Origin: JBBTTE01 sp038064395
GTDB taxonomy: Bacteria > Patescibacteriota > Saccharimonadia > Saccharimonadales > UBA4665
NCBI GenBank assembly: GCA_038064395.1
Contig: JBBTTE010000001.1
Location: 5,205 to 69,204 of the forward strand
Reading direction: 5' to 3'
Length of the DNA: 64,000 nucleotides
Shown here: positions 24,555 to 34,800 of the stretch, piece after piece
How positions within the stretch are numbered: position 1 is the first letter of the stretch
How the letters are laid out: each line of letters opens with the position of its first letter
Notes under the pieces: model-generated
What the model was told of the DNA's origin: nothing
Databases searched by the model: none
Seen by the model: the letters and a program-made list of their open reading frames with translations, nothing else
Made by a program: the position numbers and the translations under genes

Positions 24555-26195
24555 ATGGCACTAAAGAGCAAAAATAATCAATACGTCAAGGTTGCTTCCC
24601 ACGAAGGTATAAAAGGCCAAGTTAAGAAAGTAGTCCTACTCTATTCTGGTGGTCTGGACACATCTACCATGCTTAAGTGGATCCAAGAAGAATACAAAGC
24701 TGAAGTGATTGCTCTAACCATAGACATAGGCCAGCAAACCGACGATCTCGATGAAATCAAACAAAAGGCTCTAGATCTGGGTGCTGTACAAGCAATCGTT
24801 GTTGACGCTAAGGAAGAATTTGCCGAAGAATATATCGCCAAAGGCATCAAAGCTAATGGAATGTACCAAGGTCGCTACTACCTGTCGACTCCACTAGGTC
24901 GACCATTGCTAGCTAAATGGGCTGTTAAGATCGCTGCTCAAGAAGGCGCTGACACAATCGCTCACGGTGCTACCGGCAAGGGTAACGACCAGGTCCGTAT
25001 CGAAGGCTCCGCCCTGGCTCTCAACCCTGACATTAAGGTTATCGCACCAGTTCGCGAATGGGGTATGGGACGCGATGAGCAACTGGATTACTGTAAGAAG
25101 CATGGGATTCCAGTTAAGCAGACCAAGGACAAGCCTTACTCTTATGATGACAACATGTGGGGTGTAACTGGTGAAGGTGGCGAGATCGAGAACCCTGCCC
25201 TGATACCGCCGCTCGATAAGATTCTTCAAGTTTGTGTCGTACCCGAGAAGGCCAAGAACACGCCTGAGTACATCACTATCGAATTCGAAAAAGGCATTCC
25301 TGTAGCTGTCGATGACACGCAGATGTCACTAGTCGATATCATCTACTCACTTAACAAGCGTGGTGCAGAACACGCCGTTGGTATTACTCACTTGTTAGAA
25401 GACCGTATTATAGGCCTCAAGGTGCGTGGTCTATATGAAGCACCAGCTGCCGAGACCATTATTACGGCGCACAAGGCCCTAGAGCGCTACACCTCTACTC
25501 GGCTAGAGAACGAGTTTAAGACTATAGTTGACGAGAAATGGGCTTACCTCTGTTACGGTGCGCTTTGGTTCGAGCCACTCATGGACGATCTTAATGCCTA
25601 CCTCGATAAAGTTAATGACAAGATTACGGGTAGCGTAACCCTTAAACTTTATAAGGGTAGTGTCGAAGCTGTGGCTATTGAGACACCTAATACGGTGTTT
25701 GATGAGAAGCTGGCTACCTTCATGGAAGACGGCAACTTGTTCAATCAGAACAGCTCAGCTGGCTTCATCGAGCATTACACGCTTCAGATGAAACTAGCCC
25801 AAAGCCGCCAGCGAACTGCCTTGCTCGCAGTTGGTGGACGTCCTCAGAAGCTCAAACTGTTGCCGCAGATGAAGGCTCTAGATTCCATGGGCTACCGCTT
25901 ATACGCTACTTACAAGACCTTCAAGTTCCTCAAGGCTAACGGTATTGAAGCAATCCTAGTCAACAAGATTAGTAACCCAGAGCTTAAGCCAAACTTGTCT
26001 GATTTGTTAGATGCCAGGAGATTCGACATCATCATCAACATTCCGACTACCAAAGATGCGGGTCTTGTTAAGGCCAAGGAGAAGACCGATGGACAGACCA
26101 TCCGCGAAAAGGCCGTCAAGTCCAACACGCCACTAATCACCTCTGCTACCGTAGCGATCGATGTAGTCACCAAGCTTACGAAAGCGAAGGTCTGA
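24555..26195 (+). CDS. argG: Argininosuccinate synthase fused to a C-terminal MGS-like domain
   Basis: A 546-residue protein where ArgG is normally about 400. Residues ~24-415 are ArgG, which joins citrulline and Asp using ATP: the PP-loop YSGGLDTS (30-37), GATGKGNDQVR and the C-terminal tetramer helix are present. Residues ~422-546 form an MGS-like domain as at the C-terminus of carbamoyl-phosphate synthetase: GYRLYATYKTFKFL, FDIIINIPT, DGQTIREKAV, TPLITS. There is no stop or Shine-Dalgarno between the parts. In CarB and PurH this fold binds nucleotides or phosphorylated effectors, so allosteric control is inferred. It heads a four-gene operon. Confidence 0.93.
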   Translation: MALKSKNNQYVKVASHEGIKGQVKKVVLLYSGGLDTSTMLKWIQEEYKAEVIALTIDIGQQTDDLDEIKQKALDLGAVQAIVVDAKEEFAEEYIAKGIKANGMYQGRYYLSTPLGRPLLAKWAVKIAAQEGADTIAHGATGKGNDQVRIEGSALALNPDIKVIAPVREWGMGRDEQLDYCKKHGIPVKQTKDKPYSYDDNMWGVTGEGGEIENPALIPPLDKILQVCVVPEKAKNTPEYITIEFEKGIPVAVDDTQMSLVDIIYSLNKRGAEHAVGITHLLEDRIIGLKVRGLYEAPAAETIITAHKALERYTSTRLENEFKTIVDEKWAYLCYGALWFEPLMDDLNAYLDKVNDKITGSVTLKLYKGSVEAVAIETPNTVFDEKLATFMEDGNLFNQNSSAGFIEHYTLQMKLAQSRQRTALLAVGGRPQKLKLLPQMKALDSMGYRLYATYKTFKFLKANGIEAILVNKISNPELKPNLSDLLDARRFDIIINIPTTKDAGLVKAKEKTDGQTIREKAVKSNTPLITSATVAIDVVTKLTKAKV

Positions 26196-26199
26196 GATA

Positions 26200-27006
26200 G
26201 TGAGACACTCAACACCTGTCAAACGGGTGCTGGTATGTCGTCCAATTAACTTCCAAGTCGATTATGTGATCAACCCACATATGCTACCGCACTCGGTTAG
26301 CACGACTAACGCCCTCAAGCAGTGGGATAACTTAGTAGACACTCTCAAGTCACTGAAGATCAAGGTCGAAGTGATCGAGCAGCAACATGATGTGCCCGAT
26401 ATGGTGTTCGCTGTTGATCAAGGCATAGTTAAGGATGGCTCAATTCTGCTAGCTAACTTCCGCTATCGTCAGAGACAGAAGGAGCGCATTCATTACCGCG
26501 AATGGTTCCGTGAGCACGGCTTCGGCCTGCGCGCCCTATCTAACATCTTCCCTTTTGAGGGTGGTGACACGCTGTTCTTCAATGATATGTTGCTGGTTGG
26601 TACTTCGTTCCGCGCCAGTGTGGCTAGTTGTGAAGAACTGTCACAGAAGCTGGGCATCGATGCTATACCACTGCGGCTCATCGATCCTTACTACTATCAC
26701 CTTGATATGATCTTCTTACCAATCAACAAGGACACAGCCTTCTGCTACATGCCGGCCTTATCAGAGAGTTCGCAGAACTTGCTTAGCCGTTTGGTCCCAA
26801 ACTTGATTGAGCTCTCCAAGGCATCAGCCGAAGCCTATGCCGCCAACTCGTTTGTCAGCGGCAAAGATATAGTTGTGTCATCTGGCCAGCCTAAGGAGTT
26901 TCTGAATGATCTCAGCAAGCTAGGTATGAAGATTCACGAAGTCGATATCAGCGAATTCAAAAAGGCCGGCGGTGGCGTACACTGCTTAATTAACGTGTTA
27001 GAGTAA
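26200..27006 (+). CDS. Guanidino-modifying enzyme (DDAH/arginine deiminase-like amidinotransferase fold)
   Basis: A 268-residue protein of the pentein fold. It has PDMVFAVDQGIV (family PDMVFTANAG), FEGGDTLFF with acidic Glu120, YYYHLDMIFLP with catalytic His167, and GGGVHCLINVLE with nucleophile Cys262. Such enzymes hydrolyse arginine or methylarginine to citrulline or transfer amidino groups. Placed 4 bp after an argininosuccinate synthase, production of citrulline for ArgG is plausible but unproven. The start codon is GTG. Confidence 0.88.
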   Translation: MRHSTPVKRVLVCRPINFQVDYVINPHMLPHSVSTTNALKQWDNLVDTLKSLKIKVEVIEQQHDVPDMVFAVDQGIVKDGSILLANFRYRQRQKERIHYREWFREHGFGLRALSNIFPFEGGDTLFFNDMLLVGTSFRASVASCEELSQKLGIDAIPLRLIDPYYYHLDMIFLPINKDTAFCYMPALSESSQNLLSRLVPNLIELSKASAEAYAANSFVSGKDIVVSSGQPKEFLNDLSKLGMKIHEVDISEFKKAGGGVHCLINVLE

Positions 27007-27015
27007 TATATAAAT

Positions 27016-27999
27016 ATGAGCAGAGACCTAGATTTTTATGACCCAAGTGCCGATCTGTTAGCCAGGATTCGCGAACGTGGCGGCTGGGTCAATGCACACT
27101 CACATATAGACCGCGCCTATATTATCACTGAAGAGAACTTTCACCTTTCCAACTCGACTTTGCAAGAGAAATGGGCTTTGCCAGACGCCTTCAAATCGAA
27201 AGCAACGGTTGACGAGATATATGACCACATGGCCAAAGCCGTCGAGACCATGTGCGAACAAGGCGTACAGGCTCTGGGTAGCTTCATCGATGTTGACCCC
27301 GTGGTTAAGGACAAGGCCATACAGGCTGCGCAGCGAGTTCGCGATAGTTTCAAACAAGACATCAAAATCAAGTTTATTAATCAGACAACCCAAGGTGTAA
27401 TAGATCCTGAGGCGCGCAAGTGGTTTGAGCTTGGCGCTGAGTTCGTAGATATTATTGGTGGTTTGCCCGAGAAAGATGCTGGGCATGAGGCCGAGCACTT
27501 AGATATATTGTTTGAGGCCGCCAAGAAGAACGGTAACAAGATGATGCACGTTCATATCGATCAATACGGTATGCCCGACCAACGAGACACAGAATTGTTG
27601 GCTCAAAAAGCTATAGAGCATGACTATAAGAATAAAGTCGTAGCTGTACACGCTCTATCCGTTGCTTCGCAGCCAATTGACTATCGCAAGCAACTCTATG
27701 GAAAGATGAAAGAAGCTGGCTTGATGGTCGTCACTTGTCCATTAGCCTACATTGCTAGCCATCGCAGCGAAACAATGGCTCCGATTCACAACTCAATAGC
27801 ACCCGTAGAAGAGATGCTTGCAGCTGGCTTGGTCGTGGCTATGGGTAGCGACAATATACACGACATATACATGCCGTTTGCAGATGGGAACATGTGGTCT
27901 GAGATGCGAGTGCTACTCGAGGCTTGCTACATTCGCGACTTAGATGCTCTTGCAGCGGTTGCTACGACCAACGGGCTCAAAACTCTCGGGATTGAGTAG
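27016..27999 (+). CDS. Amidohydrolase-superfamily protein related to cytosine deaminase
   Basis: A 327-residue TIM-barrel metal hydrolase. HSHID (His28, His30), HVHIDQ (178-183), the second metal-type His in AVHALS (His212) and GSDNIHD supply the metal site. GSDNIHDIYMPFADGNM resembles the CodA segment. At the position of the catalytic Glu of cytosine deaminase (HCDE) this protein has Gln183 (HIDQ), so cytosine deamination should not be assumed. It is third in the argG operon, beginning 9 bp after the previous stop. Confidence 0.82.
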   Translation: MSRDLDFYDPSADLLARIRERGGWVNAHSHIDRAYIITEENFHLSNSTLQEKWALPDAFKSKATVDEIYDHMAKAVETMCEQGVQALGSFIDVDPVVKDKAIQAAQRVRDSFKQDIKIKFINQTTQGVIDPEARKWFELGAEFVDIIGGLPEKDAGHEAEHLDILFEAAKKNGNKMMHVHIDQYGMPDQRDTELLAQKAIEHDYKNKVVAVHALSVASQPIDYRKQLYGKMKEAGLMVVTCPLAYIASHRSETMAPIHNSIAPVEEMLAAGLVVAMGSDNIHDIYMPFADGNMWSEMRVLLEACYIRDLDALAAVATTNGLKTLGIE

Positions 28000-28586
28000 T
28001 GGACACCAAGGCTTTACTTGCGATAGTCGGAGTTGTCCTCACCTTTGTCGCCTCTGTACCTTATATATTGGCCATAGTGCGCAAAGAGATTAAGCCGCAT
28101 CTTATTACTTGGCTTATCTGGACTATACTAGCCACGACTGGCTGCATAATTCAGATTATTGGTGGTGGAAGTTACGGTGCGGCTGTATTGGGTTCTACAG
28201 CGGCGCTTAATCTTGTAATTTTGGGTCTGTGTTTGCGCAATCGAAAAGATACTAATATTACCAAGCTTGATATAGCGGCTCTATGTTTTGCAGCGCTTGC
28301 CTTCGTGCTCTGGTGGATCACCAGCAGTCCTGAGCTAGCCGCCGGACTACTGATCTTCACGATGGCTATGGGCTATATGCCAACCTACAGAAAGTCGATC
28401 GACTCTCCAAACGATGAGAAGATTTCGCTCTACTTCTGGAGCGGTATCAAACAAATTATAGGCATAGCTGCCTTGGCTTCCTACAACTTCTTGACTCTAG
28501 CCTTCCCTATATCCTTGATAGTAGCTAACTTCAGTCTCGTGCTGCTGCTCATTGTGCGCCGCCAGAAACAATCAACTATACGCTAA
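27999..28586 (+). CDS. Seven-helix membrane protein with PQ-loop/SWEET-like halves
   Basis: A 195-residue hydrophobic protein starting at GTG, which overlaps the previous TAG by one base. Two similar segments, SVPYILAIVRKEIKPHLITWLIW and GYMPTYRKSIDSP...SLYFWSGIKQI, each place a Pro at a helix start as in PQ-loop/SemiSWEET proteins. It is therefore probably a small transporter. As the last gene of the argG operon it may move a substrate or product of the guanidino or amidohydrolase steps; that is inference. It ends overlapping the convergent pyrD stop. Confidence 0.7.
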   Translation: MDTKALLAIVGVVLTFVASVPYILAIVRKEIKPHLITWLIWTILATTGCIIQIIGGGSYGAAVLGSTAALNLVILGLCLRNRKDTNITKLDIAALCFAALAFVLWWITSSPELAAGLLIFTMAMGYMPTYRKSIDSPNDEKISLYFWSGIKQIIGIAALASYNFLTLAFPISLIVANFSLVLLLIVRRQKQSTIR

Positions 28587-29668
28587 ATCGTGGCTTTGAT
28601 TTCGGCGGCTAGCTGGTCGTTCCACATGGCGGCGGTAACTGACTGGACTACATCGGCGCCAGCATCCCTGTAGTCTTGGAAGTCGGCGGGGGTCATTACT
28701 CCACCAATGCCTATGATCTCGAAGTCTAGGGAGTGTTGCTTGCGGAGAGCGTCGAGCTTCTTAACCATGTCTACGCCTGCCCATTTGATGCCTGCCCCAC
28801 ACAGGCCGGCCTTCAGTCGTCCCTCACCCTTGAGTAGTTGTTCGCCTTGCTCGTCGACGACTGGGGCTTGTAGGGTGTTTATGGCCGAGAAGGCTGCTAG
28901 GTAATCCTTGGTATCGAGGACTATCCTCTCTAATAAATCCTGTTGTTGACCGCTGAAGTAGCCAATCTTGGCTATCAGGGGCGTGTCACCGATGGCGGCC
29001 TTGGTTCGCTTGCAGACTTCGATAACAGCGTCGTAGGTGTAGCATAGAACGCCCTCCTTAGCGACGTTGGGACAAGATAGGTTAACTTCTATGGCCTCTG
29101 CACCGCTACTGACGGCTAGCTTGGCTGCTGCTGCGAAGTCATCATAGTAGTCCTCCTGAGTGAAGTTGTCTTGGATTGTACCCACGACGCTAGCTATTAG
29201 GAGTTGGCCTTTGCCCTGTGCTGCTACCGCCTGCCCCATGTCTTTTACCCAATAGCCGGGGCCACGAGATGGGTTGCCGAAGGAGTTGGTAATTGTAAGC
29301 TCTTCGACTGGCTTGTCAGTCGTAAGGTGCCCGACAACAGGTTTAGAAATGTCTTCTGAGGTTAAGTCACCTGGAGCGTCTATATATACAACGTTAGGAA
29401 AGTCGTTGACTGGGAACTCCACGCTGCGCTGTGTCTTATAACATAAGACATCGAAGCCTCGCTCGAAGGCGCCACGAATATGTTTGCTGGTCGGTAACGA
29501 TCCAGCGCCAATACCGAATGGCGAGTAGAGTTTGTGGCCTAGGAAGCTGTATTCTGGCTCGCCAGTGTTCTGATAGATTGTGGTTGAATCGGCCAGGAAT
29601 GGACCATGATCAAAGTTGTCATCAAAAGTCTTGGCTGGATCGAAGAATGTGGCGGGTTGAATCGGCAC
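28583..29668 (-). CDS. pyrD: Dihydroorotate dehydrogenase
   Basis: A 361-residue FMN enzyme making orotate. IEVNLSCPNVAKEG carries the Cys catalytic base typical of class 1 enzymes, LIAKIGYF the FMN Lys and IIGIGGVMTPADFQDYRDAGADVVQ the phosphate-binding loop. About 60 N-terminal residues precede the barrel (SPFGIGAGSL) without an obvious membrane helix, so a soluble class 1-like enzyme is more likely than class 2. The sub-class is uncertain. It is divergent from pyrF. Confidence 0.88.
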   Translation of the reverse strand: MPIQPATFFDPAKTFDDNFDHGPFLADSTTIYQNTGEPEYSFLGHKLYSPFGIGAGSLPTSKHIRGAFERGFDVLCYKTQRSVEFPVNDFPNVVYIDAPGDLTSEDISKPVVGHLTTDKPVEELTITNSFGNPSRGPGYWVKDMGQAVAAQGKGQLLIASVVGTIQDNFTQEDYYDDFAAAAKLAVSSGAEAIEVNLSCPNVAKEGVLCYTYDAVIEVCKRTKAAIGDTPLIAKIGYFSGQQQDLLERIVLDTKDYLAAFSAINTLQAPVVDEQGEQLLKGEGRLKAGLCGAGIKWAGVDMVKKLDALRKQHSLDFEIIGIGGVMTPADFQDYRDAGADVVQSVTAAMWNDQLAAEIKATI

Positions 29669-29670
29669 GG

Positions 29671-29699
29671 TTTACCCCTTATCTTTCTACATGTATAAT
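29671..29699 (+). promoter_or_regulatory. Promoter of pyrF-pyrE
   Basis: -35 TTTACC and -10 TATAAT with a 17-bp spacer. The leader to the ATG at 29723 is ~15 nt with no Shine-Dalgarno. Confidence 0.65.
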
Positions 29700-29722
29700 A
29701 GATCAAAACGACTTACTTGTAT

Positions 29723-30556
29723 ATGGATTTCAAACTCAAACTCTCAAGCCTAACGACCAAAAACAATTCTTTGTTATGTGTCGGCCTCGATCCTGATATT
29801 GCGAAGTTGCCCGAACACTTGCGAGGTAGCGAAACACCTTACTTCGACTTCAACAAGGCTATCATTGATGCCACAGCCGATCTGGTATGTGCCTTCAAGC
29901 CTAACTCGGCCTTCTACGAGGCTCGCGGTGCTGGCGGTATCGAAGAACTTAAGCAGACTTGCATGTATATCAGGCAGCGCTACCCCGAGATTCCGATAAT
30001 TCTAGACTTCAAGCGGGGTGACATCGGCAACACCAATAACAACTATGCCGCCTTCGCTTTTGATTACTTAGGCGTAGATGCGGTCACCATACATCCGTAC
30101 CTTGGCCAAGAGGCTGTACAGGCCTTTCTCGACCACAAAGACAAGGGCATAATAATCATGTGCCGCAATTCTAACGCTGGTGCTGGTGAGTTTCAAGACC
30201 TCGAAGTTGATGGTCGCAAGCTATATCTAACAGTTGCCGAGAACGTCACTACTAAGTGGAACGCCAACGATAATTGCCTACTTGTTGTTGGCGCGACTGT
30301 TCCTGGAGAGCTGGCTGAAGTCCGCCAATTAGTTGGCGACGACATGGACTTCTTAGTACCGGGTGTTGGCGCTCAAGGTGGCGATGTCGAGGCCACAGTG
30401 AAGGCTGGTGCTAACAGCAAAGGCACAGGCATGATTATCAATTCGGCGCGGGCTATTCTGTATGCTGATAGCAGCGAGAACTTCGCCGAAGTCGCTCGCC
30501 AGAAGGCTCAAGAAACCAGAGACGAAATCAATAAGTATCGAGGAGACAGTCAATGA
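29723..30556 (+). CDS. pyrF: Orotidine 5'-phosphate decarboxylase (type 2)
   Basis: A 277-residue enzyme, the last step to UMP. LCVGLDPDIAKLPEHL, ILDFKRGDIGNTNNNYA with the Asp-Lys-Asp catalytic array, DAVTIHPYLGQEA and VPGVGAQGG match the longer type 2 PyrF family. A TTG lies two codons upstream (29717), but the ATG at 29723 fits the promoter better. Its stop overlaps pyrE as ATGA. Confidence 0.95.
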   Translation: MDFKLKLSSLTTKNNSLLCVGLDPDIAKLPEHLRGSETPYFDFNKAIIDATADLVCAFKPNSAFYEARGAGGIEELKQTCMYIRQRYPEIPIILDFKRGDIGNTNNNYAAFAFDYLGVDAVTIHPYLGQEAVQAFLDHKDKGIIIMCRNSNAGAGEFQDLEVDGRKLYLTVAENVTTKWNANDNCLLVVGATVPGELAEVRQLVGDDMDFLVPGVGAQGGDVEATVKAGANSKGTGMIINSARAILYADSSENFAEVARQKAQETRDEINKYRGDSQ

Positions 30557-31161
30557 GCATCGAAGACCAAAAGCGAGAATTAGCTCTAGACTTGCATAAG
30601 ATTGGTGCCTTGAAGTTCGGTGAGTTTACGTTCAAGAGCGGTATCGTCAGTCCTATTTACGTAGATTTAAGGCTGTTTATTAGTTACCCTGAGGTTCTCA
30701 AGAAAGTTACCAAACTCTATGCCCAGCAGTTAGAGTCATTGAAGTATGATCGTCTAGCTGGTGTGGCTTATGCCGCACTACCGATCGCTGGTGCCATCAG
30801 CTTGGAGCTTGACCAGCCGTGGATATTCATGCGCAAAGAAGGTCTTCAGAAGGGCTATGGTCTTAAGAAAAGCCTTGAAGGTGAATATAACAAGGGCGAA
30901 ACCGTCGTAATGATTGAAGATCTAGTTACACGTGCAACTTCCCTGCTTGAGGCAATCCCTGCTATAGAAGAGTATGGCCTGGTTATAAAGGATGCAGTTG
31001 TATTGCTTGATTATGGCAAAGGCGGCGGCCAGAAGCTCGCCGATAAGGGCTACAATCTACACGCTTTCATGACCTTGCACGAACTAGTTGACATCATGCA
31101 TGCCGAAGGCAAAATCGATGACGCCAAGCACAAGCAATCGATTGAGTTCCTAGAGTCTTAG
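30553..31161 (+). CDS. pyrE: Orotate phosphoribosyltransferase
   Basis: A 202-residue enzyme adding PRPP to orotate. FGEFTFKSGIVSPIYVDLR is the orotate-binding segment, GVAYAALPIAGAISLEL the pyrophosphate loop, and VVMIEDLVTRATSLLEA the PRPP loop (family VEDVVTTG; this one is modified after the acidic pair). It is translationally coupled to pyrF. Confidence 0.94.
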   Translation: MSIEDQKRELALDLHKIGALKFGEFTFKSGIVSPIYVDLRLFISYPEVLKKVTKLYAQQLESLKYDRLAGVAYAALPIAGAISLELDQPWIFMRKEGLQKGYGLKKSLEGEYNKGETVVMIEDLVTRATSLLEAIPAIEEYGLVIKDAVVLLDYGKGGGQKLADKGYNLHAFMTLHELVDIMHAEGKIDDAKHKQSIEFLES

Positions 31162-31165
31162 AACC

Positions 31166-31843
31166 ATGATCAAGCTTATTGTCTTTGACTGGGACGATGT
31201 CTTCACTCTCGGTTCCAAAGAAGGCTATATTAAGTGCTTGCATGATACCTTGGTTGATTTGGGCGTTCGTTTGGATCCTGAGGAGGAGCACAAAAGAATA
31301 CTTGCTAGGTGGAGCCAGCCACACCGCGAGGAGCTGAGGCATCTGTTGCAAGAGAAGCCTGAGCTTCTTGATCAGGCGTGCAAGATTTATGAAGATAAGT
31401 TCTTTGGAGGCACTTTCGTCGATGAACTAACGTATGTTGACGGTGCTAATGACCTGCTACGCAACTTAAGCAAGGATTACGCACTGGCTTTGGCTACGGG
31501 AGCTCATCCAGAAATTCTCAAGAATCAGGTCATGCCTAAGTTCGATGTGCCTGATGTGTTTGCTCAAATAATATCGGCCTATGACATTGACGACGTCGAG
31601 AAACATAAACCGCACAGACATATGCTCGACACCATAATGCAGGCTCAGGGATTTACTCCAGACGAATCATTATTTATAGGCGATGCCAAGAGTGATGTAC
31701 AGATGGCCCGAAATGCTGGAGTTGAACCAATCGTAGTTTTGACTGGCCATCTCGATAAATCAGAGGCTGAAGCCCTAAACGTCCAGTACATTATCGACAA
31801 TGTCGCTCAGCTGAGTGACGTGCTGAAGCTCATTAACAAATAG
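31166..31843 (+). CDS. HAD-superfamily phosphatase
   Basis: A 225-residue hydrolase: motif I FDWDDVFT (nucleophile and acid Asp), a helical cap, motif II ALATGAHPE, Lys in VEKHKPHRHML and motif IV FIGDAKSDVQMARNAG. It resembles phosphoglycolate phosphatase-like HADs. It follows pyrE by 4 bp, so a nucleotide or sugar-phosphate substrate is possible. It is convergent with purL. Confidence 0.87.
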   Translation: MIKLIVFDWDDVFTLGSKEGYIKCLHDTLVDLGVRLDPEEEHKRILARWSQPHREELRHLLQEKPELLDQACKIYEDKFFGGTFVDELTYVDGANDLLRNLSKDYALALATGAHPEILKNQVMPKFDVPDVFAQIISAYDIDDVEKHKPHRHMLDTIMQAQGFTPDESLFIGDAKSDVQMARNAGVEPIVVLTGHLDKSEAEALNVQYIIDNVAQLSDVLKLINK

Positions 31844-31847
31844 TAGT

Positions 31848-34800
31848 TTAGCCCTTGTTCTGTTCGACCCAAGCGCGGGCGTTCTGGAAGATACGTAGCC
31901 ACGGTGAGTCCTCAGACCAATCTTGTGGGTGCCATGATAGTTGGCGGGTCTGGAAGGCGCGCTCGGGGTGCGGCATTAAGATTGTGGCACGGCCATCAGC
32001 AGTTGTCAGTGATGTAATACCCTGCTTGGAGCCGTTGGGGTTAGCTGGGTATTGTTCAGTGACCTTACCCTTACTGTCGACGTATTGAGCAACTGCTAAG
32101 GCTTCTTCGCTGTCGTTGCCTGAGAATTCTGCTCTACCCTCGCCGTGTGCCACTGGGATTGGTAGCACAGAGCCAGCCATGTCCTTGAAGAAGATCGACG
32201 GTGATTCGTTAATCTGTGTCATGGCTACGCGAGCTTCAAACTGTTCGGAAGCGTTCTTGAGGAAGACTGGCCACTTGTCTGCCCCAGGTATTAGTTCCTT
32301 GAGAGCAGCTAGCATCTGGCAACCATTGCAGACACCCAATGTAAATGTGTCTTGGCGATCGAAGAACTTACTGAACTTAGCGCGCAGATCTTCGTTGAAC
32401 AGAATGGATTTGGCCCAGCCCTCGCCCGCTCCCAGTACGTCGCCGTAGCTGAAGCCGCCGCAAGCCGCTAGGCCAACGAAGTCATCTAGATCAATCTTGC
32501 CCTCAATTATGTCGTTGAGATGTACGTCGACACTTGTGAAACCTGCACGATCGAATGCGGCTGCCATTTCGATCTGGCCGTTAACACCTTGTTCGCGGAA
32601 GATGGCTACCTTGGGTTTGGTGTCGTATTTGGCAGATAGGTTCTTGAAGTTTACTTCGGCAAATAGTCCGTCGTCATCTTGAATCGTCGCAAACTCTTGA
32701 TCGGCCGTATCGGGGTTGTCGCGAAGTTTTTGCAATTGATAACTGGTGTCGGCCCACCACTCTTCTAGTTGTGGGCGGGTATTTTTGTAGACTTCAGTAC
32801 CGTCCTGGATGACGATATCTTGAGATTCTGAGGGCTTGCCTATGATGGTTGCACTGTCGCCAAGTACCTTTAGGGCTGCGTCGGAGTCAGACGACTTAAC
32901 TTGTATAACAGCGCCGAGCTCCTCGTTAAACAGTTTCTCAAGCGTAGAGCCGCTGAGCTGGCTAACATCAAGCTGTAAGCCACAGCGGCTGGCGAAAGCC
33001 ATTTCTAGAATGGTCGTTAAGAGTCCACCGTCAGAACGATCGTGGTAAGCAAGCAGCTTACCGTCCTGGCGAAGACTGGTTAGGCTGTCGAAGAATTGGC
33101 GAACAGAAGTCGAGTCGGCGTCGGGGGTTTCGTCGCCTGTCTGATTATAGACTTGGGCTAATGCAGAGCCGCCAAGTCTTGTATTGCCGCCTGAGATATC
33201 AATAAGGATTAGAACGGTTTCCTCATTGGCTGCTAACTGTGGCGTAAGTGTGTTGGTGATATTCTGCACGGGGCTAAACCCAGTAATAATCAATGAAACT
33301 GGCGACACCACACTCTTGTCTTCTCCGTTATCTTGCCACATGGTGCGCATGCTCAGTGAGTCTTTGCCGACAGGGATTGTTAGGCCTAGCTCAGGTGCAA
33401 ATTCTTCGCCGACTGCGAGAACGCTATCGTACAGATTCTCATCTTCCTTGCCAGAGCCAACGGCGGCCATCCAGTTAGCTGAGAGCTTAATGTCTGATAA
33501 CTTTGCGATGTCGGTTGATGCGAGATTGGTTATTGTTTCGCCGATTGCCATACGGGCAGCGGCCGGTGCGTTGATAACTGCCAGTGGAGTGCGCTCGCCC
33601 ATGGCCATAGCTTCTCCTTTGTCGCTATCAAAAGTCACTGCAGTAACGGCGGCGTCACTGACTGGAACTTGCCACGGTCCGACCAGCTGATCACGAGTTA
33701 CTAGGCCGCCAACAGTTCGGTCACCAATAGTGATCAAGAACTTTTTGCTACCTACTGCCGGTAGCTTGAGAACGCGCTCAACAGCTGCTTCTAGCTTAAC
33801 GATTGATAAGTCGAGTTTGCTGGTGATGGTCTGTTGGCGCTCAACTTGCTTAGATAGCTTGGGTGGCTTGCCGAACAAAACATTCATCGGTAGATCCACT
33901 GGCCGATTGCCGAAAAGTGAGTCGTTTACGATTAGCTGCTGGTCTTCTGTCACTGTGCCAACTACAGCAAATGGTGATCGTTCGCGAGCACAAATATCTG
34001 CAAACAGCTGCAAATCTTCTGGAGCTATGCCAAGTACATAACGCTCTTGAGCTTCGTTGCACCAGATTTCTAGAGGTGAAAGGCTTGGCTCATCGCTCGG
34101 AATATCGCGCAACTCAAAAATCGCGCCTCTTTCGGAATCGTGAACGAGTTCAGGCAGGGCGTTGCTCAGGCCACCGGCTCCAACATCGTGAATTGTGATT
34201 ATCGGGTTCTTGTCGCCGTATGACCAGCATTTGTCGATGACTTCTTGAGCGCGTCGTTCAATCTCGCCGTTGCCACGCTGTACAGATGCGAAGTCCAGAG
34301 ATTCGTTACTTGCACCGGCTTGCATACTCGAGGCTGCGCCACCGCCTAGGCCAATTAGCATGGCAGGCCCACCCAGTACTATCACTAATGACCCAACTGG
34401 CAATTGATTCTTGGCAACGTGTTTATCGCGGATATTGCCCAGACCGCCAGCAATCATTATGGGCTTGTGGTATCCCCAAGTGTCTCCGTTGACCTTTTGC
34501 TGGTAGGTGCGGAAGTAGCCAGTTAAGTTAGGCCGACCAAACTCATTAGCGAAGCCAGCTCCACCAATAGGCCCTTCAAGCATGATGTCTAGCGCTGAGA
34601 CGATGCGGTCGGGTTTGCCGTAGACTTGCTCCCAGGGTCTTAAGTAATTCGGGATTTCAAGATTTGATACTGTAAATCCAGTCAATCCCATCTTAGATTT
34701 GGCGCCACGCCCAGTAGCTGACTCATCACGAATTTCGCCGCCTATACCAGTGGCTGCGCCAGGTATTGGGGCTATGGCTGTTGGGTGGTTATGAGTCTCA

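Noticed and set aside
27016..27999. Naming the amidohydrolase codA
   Set aside because: The catalytic Glu of cytosine deaminase is replaced by Gln, so the specific name is not supported.
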